Source: Methylococcales bacterium
GTDB taxonomy: Bacteria > Pseudomonadota > Gammaproteobacteria > Methylococcales > Methylomonadaceae
Direction of reading: 5' to 3'
DNA length: 8,860 nt
Assembly (NCBI GenBank): GCA_023134955.1
Contig: JAGLUC010000059.1
Coordinates: 1-8,860, forward strand
Made by a program: the position numbers and the translations under genes. This document shows positions 1 to 8,104 of the stretch, piece after piece; the stretch's first letter is position 1; the number at the start of each line of letters is the position of its first letter. The notes beneath the pieces are model-generated. The model was not told where the DNA came from, searched no databases, and was given only the letters and a program-made list of their open reading frames with translations.

Positions 1-453
1 CTCTTTTATCACATTATGATTAAATTGTTTCGATATTGTTGCTGTTTTTTGAATAGGTGGTGATTTCTTAGCCACTGTTGATGAACGATCCAGAAAATCA
101 ATTTTCTCTGCATAGCCAGCGTATTGATCAACATTTCGATTTAAGGGTCTTTTAGGAATAACGCCATCTACCCCCATCTTCCTCGAACTGCTCACAATAT
201 GTAGATTTTGTTTTTCTGCCGCAAAATCTGTTAACTCAGAATGAGAGATAGGCTTTTTAGAGGGCACAGAAGAATTTGCCTGTGAATTTAGTTTATTTTG
301 GATGACTTGCTCATCAAAATCTTTAGCTGCCACAATTTCAACACCGTCTTCGACTGACCGGTTTGACATGATAACTGCATCTGCACCCAATTCTTCTTTA
401 ACCATCTTCATGGCCTGACGAATATTTTTTGCAACAAATCGTTTGATCTTCAT
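1..453 (-). CDS. flhF: Flagellar biosynthesis GTPase FlhF, N-terminal part (runs off the left edge)
   Basis: FlhF is an SRP-family GTPase that places the flagellum, usually at the cell pole, and helps recruit the first basal-body proteins. Only its first 151 codons are here, open to the window edge. The protein starts MKIKRFVAKNIRQAMKMVKE and continues with ELGADAVIMSNRSVEDGVEI, which is the conserved FlhF start (basic first residues, then an LGxDAVIxSNR-like stretch). Residues from about 50 on are polar and low in conservation, as expected of the linker before the NG GTPase domain; the GTPase motifs lie outside the window. The ATG at 453 is preceded by AGGA (460..463) with a 6-nt spacer. It follows the flhA stop by 29 nt, so it is probably cotranscribed and may share the candidate flhA promoter. 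Identity is firm; only completeness downstream cannot be judged. Confidence 0.95.
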   Translation of the reverse strand, partial: MKIKRFVAKNIRQAMKMVKEELGADAVIMSNRSVEDGVEIVAAKDFDEQVIQNKLNSQANSSVPSKKPISHSELTDFAAEKQNLHIVSSSRKMGVDGVIPKRPLNRNVDQYAGYAEKIDFLDRSSTVAKKSPPIQKTATISKQFNHNVIKE

Positions 454-482
454 GGTGCGTCCTATTTTTATCTACTTATGCG

Positions 483-2582
483 CTATGTACGCTGCCCAAC
501 CGTTGAAACCACCTTAATCTGCCGATCTTCGGGAATTTCATTATATGCCAGAACATGTAACTCAGAAATTGAATGACGAACAAATCGAGCTAACCAGGGA
601 CGGATAAAAGAGGAAACCAGCAACACTGCCGCTTGTCCCTCCATTTCCATTTTTTGAGCACTTTCTTCTAATGATTTATGCATTTGCTCAGCTAACCCTG
701 GTTCTATACCCGCTCCGTTTTCGCCCGCCGTCTGTAATGACTGATGCAATAACTGTTCCAACTCTGGCTCTAAAGTAATAACCGCAAATTCCTCTTGTAC
801 CCCATTGATTTCATGGACAATTGAGCGGCCTAAAGCTGCTCGAACGGCTGAGGTTAAAATGTCAGGATCTTGACTCTTCACAGCATATTCCGCCAAAGTT
901 TCAGCAATAGTTCTAATATCTCTGATTGAAACAGTTTCTCGCAATAAATTTTGCAATACCTTAACCAGAATACCCAGTGCTAATGTCTTGGGTATCAAAT
1001 CCTCAACTAATTTAGGTGCTGATTTAGCTAAATTATCCATCATATTTTGCGCTTCTTCATAACCAAATAATTCATAAGCATTGAGTTGCAAAATATGACT
1101 CAAGTGGGTTGCAACCACCGTTCCGGGATCTACTACGGTATATCCTAAGGTTTGCGCTTTATCTTTTTGATTTCGATCAATCCAGATAGCCTCAAGTCCA
1201 AAAGCAGGGTCTTGCGTCACCTCTCCTTCTAACGAGCCAAAAACCTGTCCCGGATTGATCGCCATTTCCATTTCAGGTCTAATTTCAGCCTCTCCCACTG
1301 TCACCCCCATGAGAGAAATTCGGTAAGTTGTGGGAGATAAATCCAGATTATCTCTAATATGTACAGAAGGCACTAAAAAACCTAACTCCTGAGACAATTT
1401 TTTACGTACTCCTTTAATTCGTGTTATTAATTGGCCACCCTGGTTTCTATCAACCAGCGGAATTAATCTATATCCTACTTCCAGGCCAATAACATCAACA
1501 GGCATGACATCATCCCAACCCAGTTCTTTAATTTCTTTAACCCGTTCTTGTTGCTGCGGCACTGCAACTTGCTCCAGCATTTTTTCTTGTGCTTTTTTAT
1601 GTCGCTGGTCAACCATATAGGCTCCAGCTAACAGTACCAAAGCTAGTAAAATAAAAACCAGATTGGGCATTCCAGGAATAATACCTAACAAACCCATAAT
1701 AGCTGCTGTCACTAATAATGACTTTGGATCATTAAATAATTGCGCCGTTACTTGCTGCCCTACATTTTCCTCACTTCCTCGTACTCGTGTGACCACAATA
1801 GCGGATGCTGTTGATAAAAGTAATGCTGGAATTTGAGCAACCAGACCATCTCCGATGGTTAATAAAACATAGACTTCTCCCGCATTGGCAAAGCTCATTC
1901 CATGCTGGCCCACACCAATTGCCAAGCCACCAATAATATTGACAAATAAAATGATAATCCCGGCAATGGCATCGCCTCGTACAAACTTGCTGGCACCATC
2001 CATTGAGCCATAAAAATCTGCTTCAGCCGCTATTTCAGCTCTACGTGCTCTTGCTTGGTCTTGGTCAATCAAGCCTGAATTCAAATCAGCATCAATCGCC
2101 ATTTGCTTACCTGGCATGGCATCTAAGGTAAACCTTGCACCAACTTCAGCAACACGCCCTGCACCTTTAGTCACCACCACAAAATTAATAACAACCAAAA
2201 TGGCAAAAACAACCAGACCAACCGCAAAATTACCGCCAATAACGAAAGAGCCAAAAGCTTCAATCACCTTTCCGGCAGCATCACCGCCGTTATGCCCTTC
2301 TAATAACACGATTCTTGTTGAGGCAACATTTAATGCCAGCCTGAGTAAAGTGGCAATTAAGATAACAGAGGGGAAAACAGCAAATTCCAGTGGTTTTAAA
2401 CTGTAAATAACCACCAGTAAAATGATCAATGAAAAAGCAATATTGAAGGTGAAAAACAAATCCAGTAAAAAGGCAGGCAGTGGCAATACGATCATAGCTA
2501 AAATCATCACTATGATTAACGGCGCACCCAGGCCCATCCCTGGTATGGTCTTAATTGAATTGGTTATTTTAGCTAGATCCAT
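483..2582 (-). CDS. flhA: Flagellar type III export gate protein FlhA
   Basis: FlhA is the large membrane component of the flagellar export apparatus; its cytoplasmic domain forms a ring that docks chaperone-substrate complexes, and its membrane part uses the proton gradient. The 699 residues match the family's usual length. The N-terminal half has about seven to eight hydrophobic segments (roughly 21-40, 44-62, 70-88, 112-137, 204-224, 238-265, 288-322). Between them, residues 143-166 carry the FHIPEP-family signature, including RVAEVGARFTLD and MPGKQMAIDAD. Residues after about 330 form the soluble domain. The start at 2582 is secure, because the frame upstream meets a TAA after eight codons without another start. 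The Shine-Dalgarno is poor (AAGAAA-like). The gap of 75 nt to flhB is the longest between any two of these genes and holds a possible sigma-54 promoter and a mini-ORF. No truncation or frameshift is seen. Confidence 0.98.
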   Translation of the reverse strand: MDLAKITNSIKTIPGMGLGAPLIIVMILAMIVLPLPAFLLDLFFTFNIAFSLIILLVVIYSLKPLEFAVFPSVILIATLLRLALNVASTRIVLLEGHNGGDAAGKVIEAFGSFVIGGNFAVGLVVFAILVVINFVVVTKGAGRVAEVGARFTLDAMPGKQMAIDADLNSGLIDQDQARARRAEIAAEADFYGSMDGASKFVRGDAIAGIIILFVNIIGGLAIGVGQHGMSFANAGEVYVLLTIGDGLVAQIPALLLSTASAIVVTRVRGSEENVGQQVTAQLFNDPKSLLVTAAIMGLLGIIPGMPNLVFILLALVLLAGAYMVDQRHKKAQEKMLEQVAVPQQQERVKEIKELGWDDVMPVDVIGLEVGYRLIPLVDRNQGGQLITRIKGVRKKLSQELGFLVPSVHIRDNLDLSPTTYRISLMGVTVGEAEIRPEMEMAINPGQVFGSLEGEVTQDPAFGLEAIWIDRNQKDKAQTLGYTVVDPGTVVATHLSHILQLNAYELFGYEEAQNMMDNLAKSAPKLVEDLIPKTLALGILVKVLQNLLRETVSIRDIRTIAETLAEYAVKSQDPDILTSAVRAALGRSIVHEINGVQEEFAVITLEPELEQLLHQSLQTAGENGAGIEPGLAEQMHKSLEESAQKMEMEGQAAVLLVSSFIRPWLARFVRHSISELHVLAYNEIPEDRQIKVVSTVGQRT

Positions 2583-2606
2583 AAATTTATTTTTTCTTGA
2601 GCATCT

Positions 2607-2639
2607 TTATAATTCTTTATAGATATAAGCACAATTCAT
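2607..2639 (-). other. Possible 10-codon leader ORF between flhB and flhA
   Basis: An ATG at 2639 opens a 10-codon frame, MNCAYIYKEL, ending in TAA. It is preceded by GGAGGT (2646..2651) with a 6-nt spacer, the best Shine-Dalgarno in the flhB-flhA gap and far better than that of flhA. It could be a leader peptide or help ribosomes reload before flhA. The same bases also form part of a candidate sigma-54 promoter, and a transcript from that promoter would lack this ATG. Such a short frame may be chance, so I treat it as unproven. Confidence 0.2.
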
Positions 2640-2643
2640 ACCA
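2628..2643 (-). promoter_or_regulatory. Candidate sigma-54 promoter for flhA-flhF
   Basis: On the minus strand the site reads TGGTATGAATTGTGCT. The invariant GG (2641..2642) and GC (2629..2630) are separated by exactly 10 nt, and it departs from TGGCAYRNNNNTTGCW at two positions (T for C in the -24 box, G for T in the -12 box). Transcription would start near 2618, leaving a leader of about 35 nt before flhA. Known biology fits: flhA operons in Vibrio and Pseudomonas are RpoN-dependent. A GG-N10-GC pair alone is common by chance, so this is a moderate call. Confidence 0.4.
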
Positions 2644-2657
2644 ATACCTCCACCGTG

Positions 2658-3788
2658 CTATTCTTGTCTAAATTCATCGGGTACTTCTAAATCTCTTGGA
2701 TGTACAGGCTTTTCTGTTACATTAGCCATGGCTGTTTTCAACTGAAAAACATAAACTAAAACTTGTGCAACTGCCAAAAAAAGTCCTTTCGGAATTTCTT
2801 CTTTTAATTCAGTTGAGTAATATAAAGCTCTTGCCAAAGGAGGAGTAGGAACTAAAGGAACTTTTGCTTCTAGTGCTACATTACGTATTTGTGTAGCGAC
2901 ATGATCAACACCTTTTGCTACCACGACAGGTGCGCCTGCCCCCATTAAGTCATATTTTAAGGCAACCGCATAATGGGTTGGGTTGGTAACAATAACATCG
3001 GCTTTTGGTACTTCCTCCATCATTCGTTGTTGAGCCATTTCCATCTGTTTGCGACGTATCTGACCTTTAACTTCTGGATTACCTTCTTGTTCTTTTGATT
3101 CGTCCTTAATTTCCTGCTTGGTCATTTTTAATTGACGCTTGGTATTCCATAATTGATATGGCACATCAATAGCGACAACTAAAAACAAAGTAGAACTTAA
3201 AATCAAAAAACAAAAAGCGATTATATCGACCGCTTTATGTATTGCATGTGATAAAGATAACGAGCTTAAGCTCATAAATTGATCAAAATAAAAATTAAAT
3301 AAATTTCCTGCAACAAAAAATACCAAGCTGATTTTAATGACCGCTTTTAATAATTCAATCCATCCCTGAGGGCCAAACATCCTTTTTATACCACTGAAGG
3401 GATTCATCTTGGAAAATTTAGGACTCATTGCTTCCATGCTAAAATTCCAGCCTCCCATCATCATCGGAGTAAATAAGGCAACTAAAACCAAAGGAAAAAC
3501 CAAAGGTACGATTAACAATAAACCATCAAGTAATACCTGTTTAAAATAAATAACAATGCTAGCTTTATCAAAAATAACCTCTCTGCTCAACTGGAATTGC
3601 TGGCGCATCAAATTAGCCAAACCTCTGCTAATTGATTCGCCCGTAAATAGCAACATAACCGACCCTGTTATCAATGCAACAAAGGTATTCAACTCTCTTG
3701 AACGCGGTATTTGCCCTTTTTTTCTGGCATCGGCAAGACGCTTCTCGGTGGGCTCTTCCGTTTTATCTTGTCCTGTATCTTCTGCCAT
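2658..3788 (-). CDS. flhB: Flagellar type III secretion switch protein FlhB
   Basis: FlhB is an inner-membrane export-gate protein that cleaves itself and switches secretion from rod/hook proteins to filament proteins. The 376 residues are of usual length. The start MAEDTGQDKTEEPTEKRLAD and the following ARKKGQIPRSREL are typical of the family. Four membrane segments lie at roughly 33-50, 88-110, 143-165 and 185-207, followed by a charged linker (TKRQLKMTKQEIKDESKEQE). The autocleavage motif NPTH occupies residues 269-272, the same numbering as in Salmonella FlhB, followed by YAVALKYD. It therefore should be processing-competent. It starts 18 nt after the fliR stop with only a weak GATGAG Shine-Dalgarno, so translation is probably coupled. 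The C-terminal tail beyond about residue 350 is variable in the family and is short here. Confidence 0.98.
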   Translation of the reverse strand: MAEDTGQDKTEEPTEKRLADARKKGQIPRSRELNTFVALITGSVMLLFTGESISRGLANLMRQQFQLSREVIFDKASIVIYFKQVLLDGLLLIVPLVFPLVLVALFTPMMMGGWNFSMEAMSPKFSKMNPFSGIKRMFGPQGWIELLKAVIKISLVFFVAGNLFNFYFDQFMSLSSLSLSHAIHKAVDIIAFCFLILSSTLFLVVAIDVPYQLWNTKRQLKMTKQEIKDESKEQEGNPEVKGQIRRKQMEMAQQRMMEEVPKADVIVTNPTHYAVALKYDLMGAGAPVVVAKGVDHVATQIRNVALEAKVPLVPTPPLARALYYSTELKEEIPKGLFLAVAQVLVYVFQLKTAMANVTEKPVHPRDLEVPDEFRQE

Positions 3789-3806
3789 ATTTTATGCTCA
3801 TCAAGA

Positions 3807-4583
3807 TTAAAGTCTTAACAATTGGCTAATCAAGCTAAAGCCATCGGTTAATACATTAGAAAATACTTCCAGGGTATTTGACAGGGTAATCCAAACCAAA
3901 ACCATACCCAACATAATAGTAATCGGAAAACCGACTCCAAAAATCTGTAGTTGCGGCGCAGCTCTTGCCGCCACACCAAAACTAATATTCACAAACAGTA
4001 GTGCAGCCATCACAGGTAAAGCCAATAACACACCTGCGACAAATATTTGACTACTCCATATAATAATTGACCATAACTCATCTAAACCAAAACCGATACT
4101 TGCAACAGGTAAAGTTTTGAAGCTTTCCGTCAACATTTCAATCAACAGCAAATGTCCATTGACCCCTAAAAACATTAAACTTGAGGAGACAACAAAGACT
4201 TGTGCAATAACTGGAACCTGAATACCTGTCACTGGATCGACCATAGATGCGAACCCTAAGCCCATGCTATAAGCAATACTTTGTCCTCCGACCAGCATAA
4301 CAGAAAATACCATTTGCAAAACGAAACCAGTGCTCACACCAATAACAATTTGTTGAATAGTCACCAAAAAACCTTGATAACTAAAAACAGCAATATTTGG
4401 AGGATCGGGGATTACAGGAATAACAATCAGTGTAATTAAAAAAGAGACCATTACTCGAATCTTTGCTGGTAGCGATCTGACACTAAAAATAGGAATAGAA
4501 ATAAACATTGAGCTAATACGCACAAATGGCCATATGAAGGAGGCTAAAGCAGATAATATTGCCTCTTCTGTAAAGCTCAGCAT
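3807..4583 (-). CDS. fliR: Flagellar export gate protein FliR
   Basis: FliR is an integral membrane part of the FliP-FliQ-FliR export pore, contributing one subunit per gate. The 258 residues agree with the usual length of about 260. The protein is hydrophobic throughout with about six membrane segments. It shows family features: WPFVRISSMFISIPIFSVRS near residues 18-37 with the RSLPAKIRV stretch after it, and GQSIAYSMGLGFASMVDP at about 100-117 followed by TGIQVPVIAQ. The ATG at 4583 sits one base after the fliQ TGA and has no strong Shine-Dalgarno, which suggests translational coupling to fliQ. The stop is 18 nt before flhB. Nothing is missing or odd. Confidence 0.97.
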   Translation of the reverse strand: MLSFTEEAILSALASFIWPFVRISSMFISIPIFSVRSLPAKIRVMVSFLITLIVIPVIPDPPNIAVFSYQGFLVTIQQIVIGVSTGFVLQMVFSVMLVGGQSIAYSMGLGFASMVDPVTGIQVPVIAQVFVVSSSLMFLGVNGHLLLIEMLTESFKTLPVASIGFGLDELWSIIIWSSQIFVAGVLLALPVMAALLFVNISFGVAARAAPQLQIFGVGFPITIMLGMVLVWITLSNTLEVFSNVLTDGFSLISQLLRL

Positions 4584-4584
4584 T

Positions 4585-4854
4585 TCAACCGATTAACGTG
4601 GGAATTTGATACATTAAATCTTGAAAATAATCAATAACAACCTGTAACATCCAGGGTCCCGCAACCATTAACACCACAATAATGGTAATCAACTTAGGAA
4701 TAAAAGTTAGTGTTTGCTCATTAATTTGGGTTGCCGCTTGAAACATTGCGATTACAAGTCCTACAGCCAGAGAGGATAGCAAAACAGGGGCTATTAATTT
4801 GATCGCTACAATAACGGTATCTTGGGCAATACCTGATATAACTTCAGGAGTCAT
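4585..4854 (-). CDS. fliQ: Flagellar export gate protein FliQ
   Basis: FliQ is a small two-helix membrane protein of the FliPQR export pore. I choose the ATG at 4854, giving 89 residues starting MTPEVISGIAQ, the canonical FliQ length and start. An upstream in-frame ATG at 4881 would add nine residues (MFFDHGGVL), but those codons contain the strong Shine-Dalgarno GGGGGAG of the 4854 start. Hydrophobic helices lie at about 14-36 and 50-72, joined by the conserved FQAATQINEQTLTFIPK stretch. It lies 33 nt after fliP and ends one base before fliR. The product is certain and the start nearly so. Confidence 0.97.
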   Translation of the reverse strand: MTPEVISGIAQDTVIVAIKLIAPVLLSSLAVGLVIAMFQAATQINEQTLTFIPKLITIIVVLMVAGPWMLQVVIDYFQDLMYQIPTLIG

Positions 4855-4859
4855 AAGCA

Positions 4860-4866
4860 CTCCCCC
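4860..4866 (-). promoter_or_regulatory. Strong ribosome binding site deciding the fliQ start
   Basis: The minus strand reads GGGGGAG five bases before the ATG at 4854. This purine run fits ribosome binding for that ATG and argues against the start at 4881, in whose coding sequence it would lie. It is among the strongest Shine-Dalgarno sequences in the window, which fits the need for several FliQ copies per gate. Confidence 0.8.
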
Positions 4867-4887
4867 GTGATCAAAAAACAACCTGAC

Positions 4888-5652
4888 TTATACATAAAAA
4901 CTTGCTGCTAACATTTCTAAAACCAGTGACCAACCATCTGCCAACACAAACAACATGATTTTAAAAGGTAAAGAGATAATCATTGGAGACAACATCATCA
5001 TCCCCATTGACATTAAAACACTGGCGACCACCAGATCAATCACCAGAAAAGGTAAAAAGATTAAAAATCCAATCTGAAAAGCTGTTTTTAGCTCACTGGT
5101 TACAAAAGCAGGCAATAAAAGTGAAAAAGGAACATCATCAACGGTTTCAAAATCTTGTTGCCCAGATATTCTCATAAACATTTCTAAATCCGCTTCACGT
5201 GTTTGCTTCATCATAAACTGCCTAAAAGGAACTGATGCTTTTTCGATAGCGGTTACAGCATCAATTTTTTCTTCTAAGTAGGGCTGAACCGCTTGAACAT
5301 TTACTTTTTCAAAAACGGGCATCATGATAAAAACTGTTAAAAACAAAGACAGTCCAAGTAATACTTGATTACTCGGTGCCTGAGCGGTTCCTATCGCCTG
5401 GCGTAACAAACCCAAAACAATCATGATCCGGGTAAATGAGGTCATGGTTAACAATATTGATGGTAATACGGTCAATATTGTCATCAAAGCCAGGATTTGA
5501 ATAGTGACCGTATAAGTCTGCCCACCATTTGGGGCAGTTATTACTGTAACAGCGTCTACACCTGGCAGTGCCCAAGCTGATGAGACCGATACAATGACCA
5601 GCATAAAACTAAAGCCTGTCAATCTAATTAACTTTACAGCAGATTTAGTCAT
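4888..5652 (-). CDS. fliP: Flagellar export gate protein FliP
   Basis: FliP forms, with FliQ and FliR, the helical export pore of the flagellar secretion system in the inner membrane. From the ATG at 5652 it has 254 residues. A signal peptide is visible (MTKSAVKLIRLTGF, a hydrophobic core, then a likely cut after SSAWA near residue 28), as known for FliP. Family signatures are MTSFTRIMIVLGLLRQAIGT and, near the C-terminus, FLIFLPFLVIDLVVASVLMS followed by MGMMMLSPM. An in-frame GTG at 5661 would add three residues, but the ATG has a better spaced GGGTG Shine-Dalgarno, so I prefer it. The start overlaps the end of fliO by 8 bases (ATGACTAA), pointing to translational coupling. Starting at 5661 remains possible and would change nothing functional. 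Confidence 0.96.
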   Translation of the reverse strand: MTKSAVKLIRLTGFSFMLVIVSVSSAWALPGVDAVTVITAPNGGQTYTVTIQILALMTILTVLPSILLTMTSFTRIMIVLGLLRQAIGTAQAPSNQVLLGLSLFLTVFIMMPVFEKVNVQAVQPYLEEKIDAVTAIEKASVPFRQFMMKQTREADLEMFMRISGQQDFETVDDVPFSLLLPAFVTSELKTAFQIGFLIFLPFLVIDLVVASVLMSMGMMMLSPMIISLPFKIMLFVLADGWSLVLEMLAASFYV

Positions 5653-6097
5653 TCGCTGCACCCGTCATTAATTGCTTTAATTTTTCAGAAAAATTATCTC
5701 CGCCTTGCTGATTATCTATTTCTTTATATAAAAGGTCATCACCTTCTAATACTAATAGGTTATCAATTCTTCCCGGAGTAACACCTAAAACCAATTGTTT
5801 TTCACCGACCTGAACTAATACCAGCTTTTCTCGCATCCCTAACGACAAACCAGTGAGGACTCTCATTTGCTGTTTAGTATTGATAGCAGACACTACACCC
5901 ATTTTTCGCATAAACCATACGCAAACAAAAAACAGAGCCAAAACAATTACCAACCCCATAGCCCAGCTTAATATATGCTCATAAGAAACACCTGTCACAG
6001 TCTTTTTATCAGCACCCGTAGCCCAAACATTTGAAATGGGAAACATAAAGATCATACCAGCTCTTATAAAAGCTCTTACTCTACCAACCTTTGTCAT
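5645..6097 (-). CDS. fliO: Flagellar assembly protein FliO
   Basis: FliO is a membrane protein that helps FliP assemble into the export gate; it is the least conserved gate protein. The 150 residues start with a likely signal peptide (MTKVGRVRAFIRAGMIF, cut perhaps after NVWA near residue 26). One membrane helix follows at about 43-63 (ILSWAMGLVIVLALFFVCVW), then a cytoplasmic FliO domain with the typical LVLVQVGEKQLVLGVTPGRI stretch at about residues 91-110. Its place between fliN and fliP confirms the call. The ATG at 6097 follows the fliN stop by 22 nt and has an AGGCGAG sequence just upstream. The 3' end overlaps fliP. Confidence 0.93.
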   Translation of the reverse strand: MTKVGRVRAFIRAGMIFMFPISNVWATGADKKTVTGVSYEHILSWAMGLVIVLALFFVCVWFMRKMGVVSAINTKQQMRVLTGLSLGMREKLVLVQVGEKQLVLGVTPGRIDNLLVLEGDDLLYKEIDNQQGGDNFSEKLKQLMTGAAND

Positions 6098-6119
6098 ACT
6101 CTCGCCTTTATAAAGACTG

Positions 6120-6560
6120 TTATCCCAGTTTTTTCACCCTTTCAGATGCGCTAATAACATCTGTTAAACGAATACCAAATTTTTCATTAACCACAACCAC
6201 TTCACCATGAGCGATTAAAGTGCCATTCACCAAAACATCCATGGGCTCGCCTGCAAATCTATCCAGTTCAATAACTGAGCCTTGATTAAGCTGTAACAAA
6301 TTTCTAATATTAAGCTTTGTTCGTCCTATTTCCATTGAAATAGTAACAGGTACATCAAGAATAATATCCAGCTTGATCTCTTCTGATGAAATTTCGCTAC
6401 TGTTTGAATCACCCTCAGTTGTCTGCTCTAATTCATCAAACTGAGCCGATTCAAGATTCCCCGCATCACTCTCATCTCCCTTGCCTGCTTCAGCAGAAGA
6501 TTGCTCATCCATTGCCGCTGCCCAATCATCATCTACCGTTTCTTGCTCTTCTTCGCTCAT
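6120..6560 (-). CDS. fliN: Flagellar motor switch protein FliN
   Basis: FliN forms the lower part of the cytoplasmic C-ring, takes part in rotation switching and docks the FliH-ATPase complex of the export system. The 146 residues divide into a strongly acidic, Ser/Glu-rich N-terminal region (about 1-60), which is variable in the family, and a SpoA-type domain (about 62-137). The latter includes LDVPVTISMEIGRTKLNIR, LNQGSVIELDRFAGEPMDVL and NEKFGIRLTDVI, all typical of FliN. The ATG at 6560 has AGGT seven bases upstream. The 58-nt gap from fliM is one of the larger ones in the cluster and is AT-rich, with no promoter or hairpin I can support. Confidence 0.97.
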   Translation of the reverse strand: MSEEEQETVDDDWAAAMDEQSSAEAGKGDESDAGNLESAQFDELEQTTEGDSNSSEISSEEIKLDIILDVPVTISMEIGRTKLNIRNLLQLNQGSVIELDRFAGEPMDVLVNGTLIAHGEVVVVNEKFGIRLTDVISASERVKKLG

Positions 6561-6618
6561 TGTTTTACCTGATTACTAGCAAATTAATATTCTTTTAATT
6601 TTTTCAAAAATCTAATGC

Positions 6619-7593
6619 TTATATTGAATCCTGATTTATTTTTTCGGTTATCTGAATCGCATAATTACCATCCGACAAACCTACTTTCCCTTTAAAAACA
6701 GGCACCTCTTCAGCCTCAACATCCACTATTTCTGGCATATCAAAAGGAATTACATCGCCTTTCTTAAAGTTCATCACATCTTTTATCGTCATGCTTTTTT
6801 CGACCAGCATGCTATTTACAGAAACTTCACTCCGTAACACTTCTTTTCTTAAATTCTCTTGCCAAGTACCATCTATTTCACCGCGGTCACTACTCATGGC
6901 ATCTAACAATTCTCTGATAGGCTCAATCATTGTATAAGGCATAGCTATATTAATATCACCACCGCCACCTTCAAGCTCCACATGGATGGTTGAAACGACA
7001 ACGATTTCAGAGGGACTGACAATATTTGCAAACTGCGGATTCACTTCCGAGCTTAAATAGTCCAGCTCAATTTCCATAACTGGCTTCCAGGCCTCCTTCA
7101 AATCTTTAAACAATAAATCAAGAATCAATTGAATCACTCGCATTTCTGTTGCCGTAAATTCACGCCCTTCAACTTTATTGTAAAACTTGCCACCCCCACC
7201 AAAAAAATTATCAACCGCAGTAAATACCAGTCGTGGCTCTATAACAATTAAAGCGCGTCCTTTTAAAGGTGAAAACCGAACAACATTAAGATTGGTCGGC
7301 ACAAATAAGCTTTGTATGTATTCAGAAAATTTTTGCACTTGAATGCCTGAAATAGAAATTTCAGCCGACCTTCTAAGAAAATTAAAAAGGGAAATTCTAA
7401 AATAACGCGCCAATCTTTCATTAACCATCTCCAAAGTTGGCATCCTGCCCCTGACTATTCGCTCTTGACTATTAAAATCATAGTTTTTAGTCGTACCATC
7501 ATCTTCTTCGATTTCTGTTTCTACATGCCCATCATCAACACCATGCAATAGGGCATCAATTTCATCTTGTGATAAAAGATCTGCTGTCGACAT
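6619..7593 (-). CDS. fliM: Flagellar motor switch protein FliM
   Basis: FliM is the C-ring protein that binds phosphorylated CheY and passes the signal to FliG and FliN, reversing rotation. The 324 residues match the usual length. The N-terminal peptide LLSQDEIDALLHG (residues 6-18) is the CheY-binding motif, so chemotaxis input is expected. The CheC-like middle domain covers roughly 45-230 and includes the FFGGGGKF loop (GGGG at 132-135) that contacts FliG. The C-terminal SpoA-like domain lies at about 250-320 (SVNSMLVEKSMTIKDVMNF, KGDVIPFDMPEIV). The ATG at 7593 lies one base after the fliL stop and lacks a clear Shine-Dalgarno, which suggests coupling to fliL. Confidence 0.98.
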   Translation of the reverse strand: MSTADLLSQDEIDALLHGVDDGHVETEIEEDDGTTKNYDFNSQERIVRGRMPTLEMVNERLARYFRISLFNFLRRSAEISISGIQVQKFSEYIQSLFVPTNLNVVRFSPLKGRALIVIEPRLVFTAVDNFFGGGGKFYNKVEGREFTATEMRVIQLILDLLFKDLKEAWKPVMEIELDYLSSEVNPQFANIVSPSEIVVVSTIHVELEGGGGDINIAMPYTMIEPIRELLDAMSSDRGEIDGTWQENLRKEVLRSEVSVNSMLVEKSMTIKDVMNFKKGDVIPFDMPEIVDVEAEEVPVFKGKVGLSDGNYAIQITEKINQDSI

Positions 7594-7594
7594 A

Positions 7595-8104
7595 TTATTG
7601 CATCACAAATGTAGTAAAAAAAAGATCACTCACTTTGTTTTTTCCAGTCATTTTTTCCATAATACTACCTATTTCCTTTAACATTTGTTCACGAAGAGTT
7701 TGCTTTCCTTCACGAGTTATTAAATTACCTGAACTATTAGCACTTACTATCATTAACAAATTATTACGTATCATCGGCTCATGTTTTTTCAACGCTTCCA
7801 ATGTATCCTCACCCTTAACCAACAGAGAAATTGATACTTGTATCAAATTAGCAGTTGAATCTTTAGAAAAATTTACCAGCAAAGGCTTTGTTAAATCATA
7901 ATAAACATTATCAACAGCCTCATCATCGCCTGCATCACCCTCTTCAACTTCTTCCACAGTCTCATCATCTGTTGCTACTGAATCACCCATCATAAAATAG
8001 TAAGCCGCCCCACCACCAGCTAACAGCAATACAATAGCAATAATTATAATCATTTTTTTTGATGACTTTTGTTCTTCACCTTCTTCTACATCATTTTCTG
8101 CCAT
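7595..8104 (-). CDS. fliL: Flagellar basal body-associated protein FliL
   Basis: FliL is a single-pass inner-membrane protein that sits around the stators and supports torque. The 169 residues show a short charged cytoplasmic N-terminus (MAENDVEEGEEQKSSKK), one membrane helix at about 18-38 (MIIIIAIVLLLAGGGAAYYF), an acidic periplasmic linker at about 41-66 rich in Asp/Glu, and the FliL domain (YYDLTKPLLVNFS onward, ending SDLFFTTFVMQ). That ending is characteristic of the family. The ATG at 8104 is preceded by AGGAAAG (8109..8115). It is the first gene after the sigma-54 promoter and its stop is one base from fliM. fliK is often found just before it in related genomes but is absent here. Confidence 0.96.
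   Translation of the reverse strand: MAENDVEEGEEQKSSKKMIIIIAIVLLLAGGGAAYYFMMGDSVATDDETVEEVEEGDAGDDEAVDNVYYDLTKPLLVNFSKDSTANLIQVSISLLVKGEDTLEALKKHEPMIRNNLLMIVSANSSGNLITREGKQTLREQMLKEIGSIMEKMTGKNKVSDLFFTTFVMQ

Noticed and set aside
2116..2622. Plus-strand open frames of 96 and 66 codons opposite the start of flhA
   Set aside because: They are antisense to the conserved membrane part of FlhA, have low-complexity composition and no family resemblance; they are shadows of flhA.
4855..4881. Longer fliQ start giving nine more residues
   Set aside because: The added codons contain the strong ribosome site of the 4854 start, and the family begins at MTPE.
5369..5575. Minus-strand frame of 68 codons inside fliP
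   Set aside because: It is an out-of-frame reading of fliP, whose signature motifs are clear in the other frame.
7569..7901. Plus-strand frame of 110 codons opposite fliL
   Set aside because: It is antisense to the conserved FliL domain and resembles no known protein.
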